From JAUXFK01 sp034189035 (GTDB lineage: Bacteria > Desulfobacterota > UBA8473), in contig JAXHVA010000096.1 of assembly GCA_034189035.1 (NCBI GenBank), positions 1 through 15,935 of the forward strand: a stretch of 15,935 nt of DNA, written 5' to 3'. Both the position numbers and the translations under genes were made by a program. Shown here piece after piece: positions 13,603 through 15,935 of this stretch. The notes beneath the pieces are model-generated. The model had not been told where the DNA came from. It saw nothing but the letters and a program-made list of their open reading frames with translations, and made no database searches. Position 1 is the first letter of the stretch. The number at the start of each line of letters is the position of its first letter.

Positions 13603-14946
13603 ATGGAAAGTATTTCATCTTTAATATCCCGCACTACTTTATTTGTCAAGACCGATATATGGCGGATTCCATTAAAGAATATCTCCTGGATCAAAGCCTT
13701 CTTCATCAGGCAACTCCGGATTCTCCTCCTTTTTTACCGTGGACTCAAACAGGACAGCTGTCAGTTAAGGGCATCCGCCCTTACCCTCTACTCTCTGCTT
13801 TCTGTTGTTCCTATCGTATCCATTGTCTTTGGCATAGCCAAGGGGTTTGGCTTTGAAACACTCCTGCACAGAGAGCTTCTGGAGGCATTCCCAGGACAGA
13901 AGGATGTCATAGACCACATTATAGTCTTTGCCCATTCACTCCTTGAAAACACAAAAGGAGGGCTGTTGGCCGGTATAGGTGTGCTTGTTCTCTTCTGGTC
14001 GGGGCTAAAGATATTAGACCATATCGAGTACTCATTCAATGATATATGGGGGATAAAATACAGACGCCCCTTCGGAAAAAAAATCAGTAATTATCTTTCT
14101 TTTATGCTCATCTTCCCCTTGCTTTTCATCATGTCTGGAAGCATTAATTTATTTATTCTTACTCAAATATCACTGATTACTGAAAGGGTATCTTTATTAG
14201 ACACTGTAACTCCCATCATCTTTTTTCTCCTTAAATTGCTTCCTTACTTCTTTGTCTGTGCGTTTTTTACCTTCCTTTATATCTTCATGCCCAACATAAA
14301 TGTCCGGTTTTCATCCGCTTTGATAGGAGGTATCCTGGCCGGCACCCTTTTTGAGATTCTTCAATGGGGATACATCAATCTCCAAATCTGGGCAGCAAGA
14401 TACAATGCCATCTATGGAAGTTTCGCTGCATTACCCCTTTTATTGCTCTGGTTACAAACCAGTTGGCTGATCATCCTGTTTGGAGCAGAGATCTCCTATG
14501 CGCACCAAAATGTGGATAACTATGAATTTGAGCCCGATAGTTCAAAGATTAGTCACTCCTTAAGGAAACTCCTTTCCCTTTATGCTGTCCACCTGATCAT
14601 AAACAAATTCACATGCGGTGCTCCGCCTTTAACACTAAAAATGATCGCAAATACGCTGGGAGTTCCGGTCCGTATGATACAATCAATTCTCTATGACCTC
14701 GTGGAAAGCGGAATTCTTAACGAAGTAAGAATAAAAAAAGACCAAGAGATCGCATATCAACCTGCTTACGATGTGAACCGTCTGTCCATCCACGATGTTC
14801 TGGAAGCCTTGGAGCAAAGAGGGGACGATGAAATACACCTCATACAGACAGAAGGACTCAAGACATTGTCGCAGTCTCTTGATTCCTTCAAAGAGACCAT
14901 TCAGAATTCCCCGGCAAACATACTTTTAAAGGATGTAGAACACTAA
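13603..14946 (+). CDS. YihY/BrkB-family inner membrane protein with C-terminal winged-helix-like domain
   Basis: A 447-residue protein. Residues about 40-300 are the YihY/UPF0761 (formerly called RNase BN) membrane domain, with the signature RASALTLYSLLSVVPIVSIV, the FWSGLKILDHIEYSFNDIWG region and several further spans, including a GGILAGTLFEILQWGYI segment and LLLLWLQTSWLIILFGAEISYA. The remaining 128 residues (320-447) are soluble. LTLKMIANTLGVPVRMIQSI and YDLVESGILNEV look like a winged-helix fold. E. coli YihY is shorter (about 290), so this tail is an extension seen in some bacteria. The older tRNA-processing assignment is discredited; the function is unclear. ATG 13603 follows gaggg. 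The gene is divergent from the pentose phosphate run. Confidence 0.9.
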   Translation: MESISSLISRTTLFVKTDIWRIPLKNISWIKAFFIRQLRILLLFYRGLKQDSCQLRASALTLYSLLSVVPIVSIVFGIAKGFGFETLLHRELLEAFPGQKDVIDHIIVFAHSLLENTKGGLLAGIGVLVLFWSGLKILDHIEYSFNDIWGIKYRRPFGKKISNYLSFMLIFPLLFIMSGSINLFILTQISLITERVSLLDTVTPIIFFLLKLLPYFFVCAFFTFLYIFMPNINVRFSSALIGGILAGTLFEILQWGYINLQIWAARYNAIYGSFAALPLLLLWLQTSWLIILFGAEISYAHQNVDNYEFEPDSSKISHSLRKLLSLYAVHLIINKFTCGAPPLTLKMIANTLGVPVRMIQSILYDLVESGILNEVRIKKDQEIAYQPAYDVNRLSIHDVLEALEQRGDDEIHLIQTEGLKTLSQSLDSFKETIQNSPANILLKDVEH

Positions 14947-14971
14947 TTTTATAAACAAGGGGATTAGGGCC

Positions 14972-15000
14972 TTGACCATAACTGCCTGTTTTTATATAAT
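14972..15000 (+). promoter_or_regulatory. Sigma70-type promoter of the ABC ATPase gene
   Basis: TTGACC (14972-14977) and a perfect TATAAT (14995-15000) are spaced by exactly 17 bp, about 60 bp before the start codon. This is the best promoter match in the window and argues that the ABC gene is transcribed independently of the upstream membrane protein gene. Confidence 0.75.
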
Positions 15001-15061
15001 AAGTAAAAATTAAAAAGATGAAAGAATATGAATTCGAAATACGATCTACAAGGAGAGATGA

Positions 15062-15832
15062 ATGATACAGGTCGATAAGCTAACCAAGTACTTTAGAAAC
15101 ACCTGTGCAGTGGATCAGATCAGCTTTGAGGTGAAAAGAGGAGAAATTGTCGGACTTCTCGGCCCGAATGGAGCAGGAAAGACAACTACGCTTAGAATTC
15201 TCACCTGTTATATGCAACCTTCATCCGGAAGTGTGAGGGTAATAGGTCACAATATCTATGATCACCCGCTCGAAATAAAAAACCGGATTGGATACCTTCC
15301 TGAGTCAGCGCCGTTGTATCCTGAAATGCTTGTCTATGACTATCTTCGATTCATTGCAGGTGTGAGAGGCATGAAAGGAGAAGAGCAGCTTCTTCGGATA
15401 AAAGAGCTTGCCCTTTTATGTGGCTTAAATGAGGTTATGCACAAATCGATCCATGAACTCTCAAAAGGATATAAGCAAAGAGTAGGGCTCGCTCATGCAA
15501 TGATGAGTAACCCTGAAATCCTTATATTGGATGAGCCCACCTCAGGGCTTGACCCAAACCAGATATTGGAGATCCGGGAGATTATAAAGGCAATCGGAAA
15601 AGAAAAGACCATCCTTTTATCAACCCATATCCTCAGTGAAGCAGAAGCCACCTGTAATCGGATCATCATTATTAATAGAGGGAAGATCGTTGCCGATGGA
15701 GCTACAGAAGAGATAAAAAAGGATACTGCTGATCAATACATTGTCAATGTATCATTACAATTAACGGATTATAACAGCGTAAAAAAAGCATTTGATACTA
15801 TTGAAGGGGTCAGTGAGGTGATCCTCAGATGA
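15062..15832 (+). CDS. ABC transporter ATP-binding protein, GldA/ABC-2 type
   Basis: A 256-residue nucleotide-binding protein. The Walker A motif is GPNGAGKTT (34-42). The Q-loop position reads YLPESAPLYP, with Glu in place of Gln as usual for the GldA branch. The signature is LSKGYKQ (133-139), Walker B is ILILDEPTSGLD (153-164), and the switch His is H189 in LLSTHILSEAE. It would energise an ABC-2 type exporter whose permease is expected just downstream. Relatives generally run to about 300 residues with a further small C-terminal domain; here the protein ends at VSEVILR at a TGA inside a hairpin, so the tail appears shortened. ATG 15062 follows aaggaga and is preceded by a strong promoter. 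Confidence 0.92.
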   Translation: MIQVDKLTKYFRNTCAVDQISFEVKRGEIVGLLGPNGAGKTTTLRILTCYMQPSSGSVRVIGHNIYDHPLEIKNRIGYLPESAPLYPEMLVYDYLRFIAGVRGMKGEEQLLRIKELALLCGLNEVMHKSIHELSKGYKQRVGLAHAMMSNPEILILDEPTSGLDPNQILEIREIIKAIGKEKTILLSTHILSEAEATCNRIIIINRGKIVADGATEEIKKDTADQYIVNVSLQLTDYNSVKKAFDTIEGVSEVILR

Positions 15833-15854
15833 GCAGGTTAAGCCTGTCCTGAGG
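15823..15854 (+). repeat. Hairpin over the stop codon of the ABC ATPase gene
   Basis: cctcag (15823-15828) pairs with ctgagg (15849-15854), and inside it cagg (15834-15837) pairs with cctg (15843-15846) around ttaag. The ATPase TGA stop (15830-15832) lies in the internal loop. There is no T run after it, so it is not a normal terminator. It may be a small palindromic repeat that inserted and ended the reading frame. Confidence 0.45.
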
Positions 15855-15893
15855 AAGGTTCAGAACTTACTCAGGAAGATCGGAAAGAATGAG

Positions 15894-15935
15894 GTGAGTG
15901 ATAATAATCGGTTCAAATATGATCCAAAGGCCGAC
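15894..15935 (+). CDS. Possible start of the next gene, cut by the window edge
   Basis: From GTG 15894 a frame is open to the end of the window and reads SDNNRFKYDPKAD. This frame is actually open from 15822, just before the ATPase stop, so it could be either a frameshifted continuation of the ATPase or the beginning of the next gene (expected: an ABC permease or GldG-like partner). The ribosome site before the GTG is poor (ggaaag about 8 nt upstream). Too short to name. Confidence 0.2.
   Translation, partial: MSDNNRFKYDPKAD

Noticed and set aside
13455..13706. Minus-strand frame of 83 codons upstream of the flavoprotein gene
   Set aside because: It overlaps the start of the YihY-like gene antisense, lies in AT-rich promoter DNA, and resembles no family.

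Overview
The window reads as about 16 kb of chromosome from a Gram-negative, probably anaerobic bacterium. Several genes carry iron-sulfur, flavin or radical-SAM domains. The YihY protein with a C-terminal winged-helix-like extension and the GldA-like ABC ATPase are compatible with a Desulfobacterota-type genome. That placement is an inference from gene content and moderate GC, and no rRNA marker is present. Most genes use clear Shine-Dalgarno sequences, and TTG starts are favoured in at least two places.

Layout. Positions 1-795 hold the end of an IS3-family insertion sequence on the minus strand. orfA is intact, an A7G slippery site is present, and orfB is damaged and runs off the window. 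Positions 796-2174 are AT-rich accessory DNA: a gene fragment, a Phd/YefM-VapC toxin-antitoxin pair with a promoter and palindromic operator, a 212-bp MITE-like palindrome, and a truncated copy of another repeat. Positions 2175-6166 are four plus-strand genes: a flavodoxin/ferredoxin fusion, a protein with four 18-residue Cys/His repeats, a B12-binding-type radical SAM protein, and an iron-sulfur flavoprotein. Positions 6302-13401 are five minus-strand genes, read in the order Lpd/MerA-like flavoprotein disulfide reductase, gnd, zwf, TVP38/VTT membrane protein, tkt. Positions 13603-15832 are two plus-strand genes: a YihY/BrkB-like membrane protein and an ABC transporter ATPase. The ATPase ends early, at a hairpin near the window edge.

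How the genes work together. zwf, gnd and tkt together make a compact pentose phosphate set that generates reduced nicotinamide and C5/C4 sugar phosphates. A disulfide reductase of the Lpd/MerA type heads the same run, so the NAD(P)H made may be used by it; this is inference. The 2175-6166 genes look like a redox module in which the flavodoxin-ferredoxin and iron-sulfur flavoprotein could deliver electrons to the radical SAM enzyme. The substrate cannot be read from the sequence.

The least expected signal is in the gaps. At least three dispersed repeat types recur in this one window: the 1635-1846 palindrome with a half copy at 8358-8411; a 26-nt repeat at 1611-1636 and 6274-6299; and an inverted-repeat-bounded unit at 9161-9341 that overlaps a 55-codon ORF, with a truncated copy at 1880-1922.
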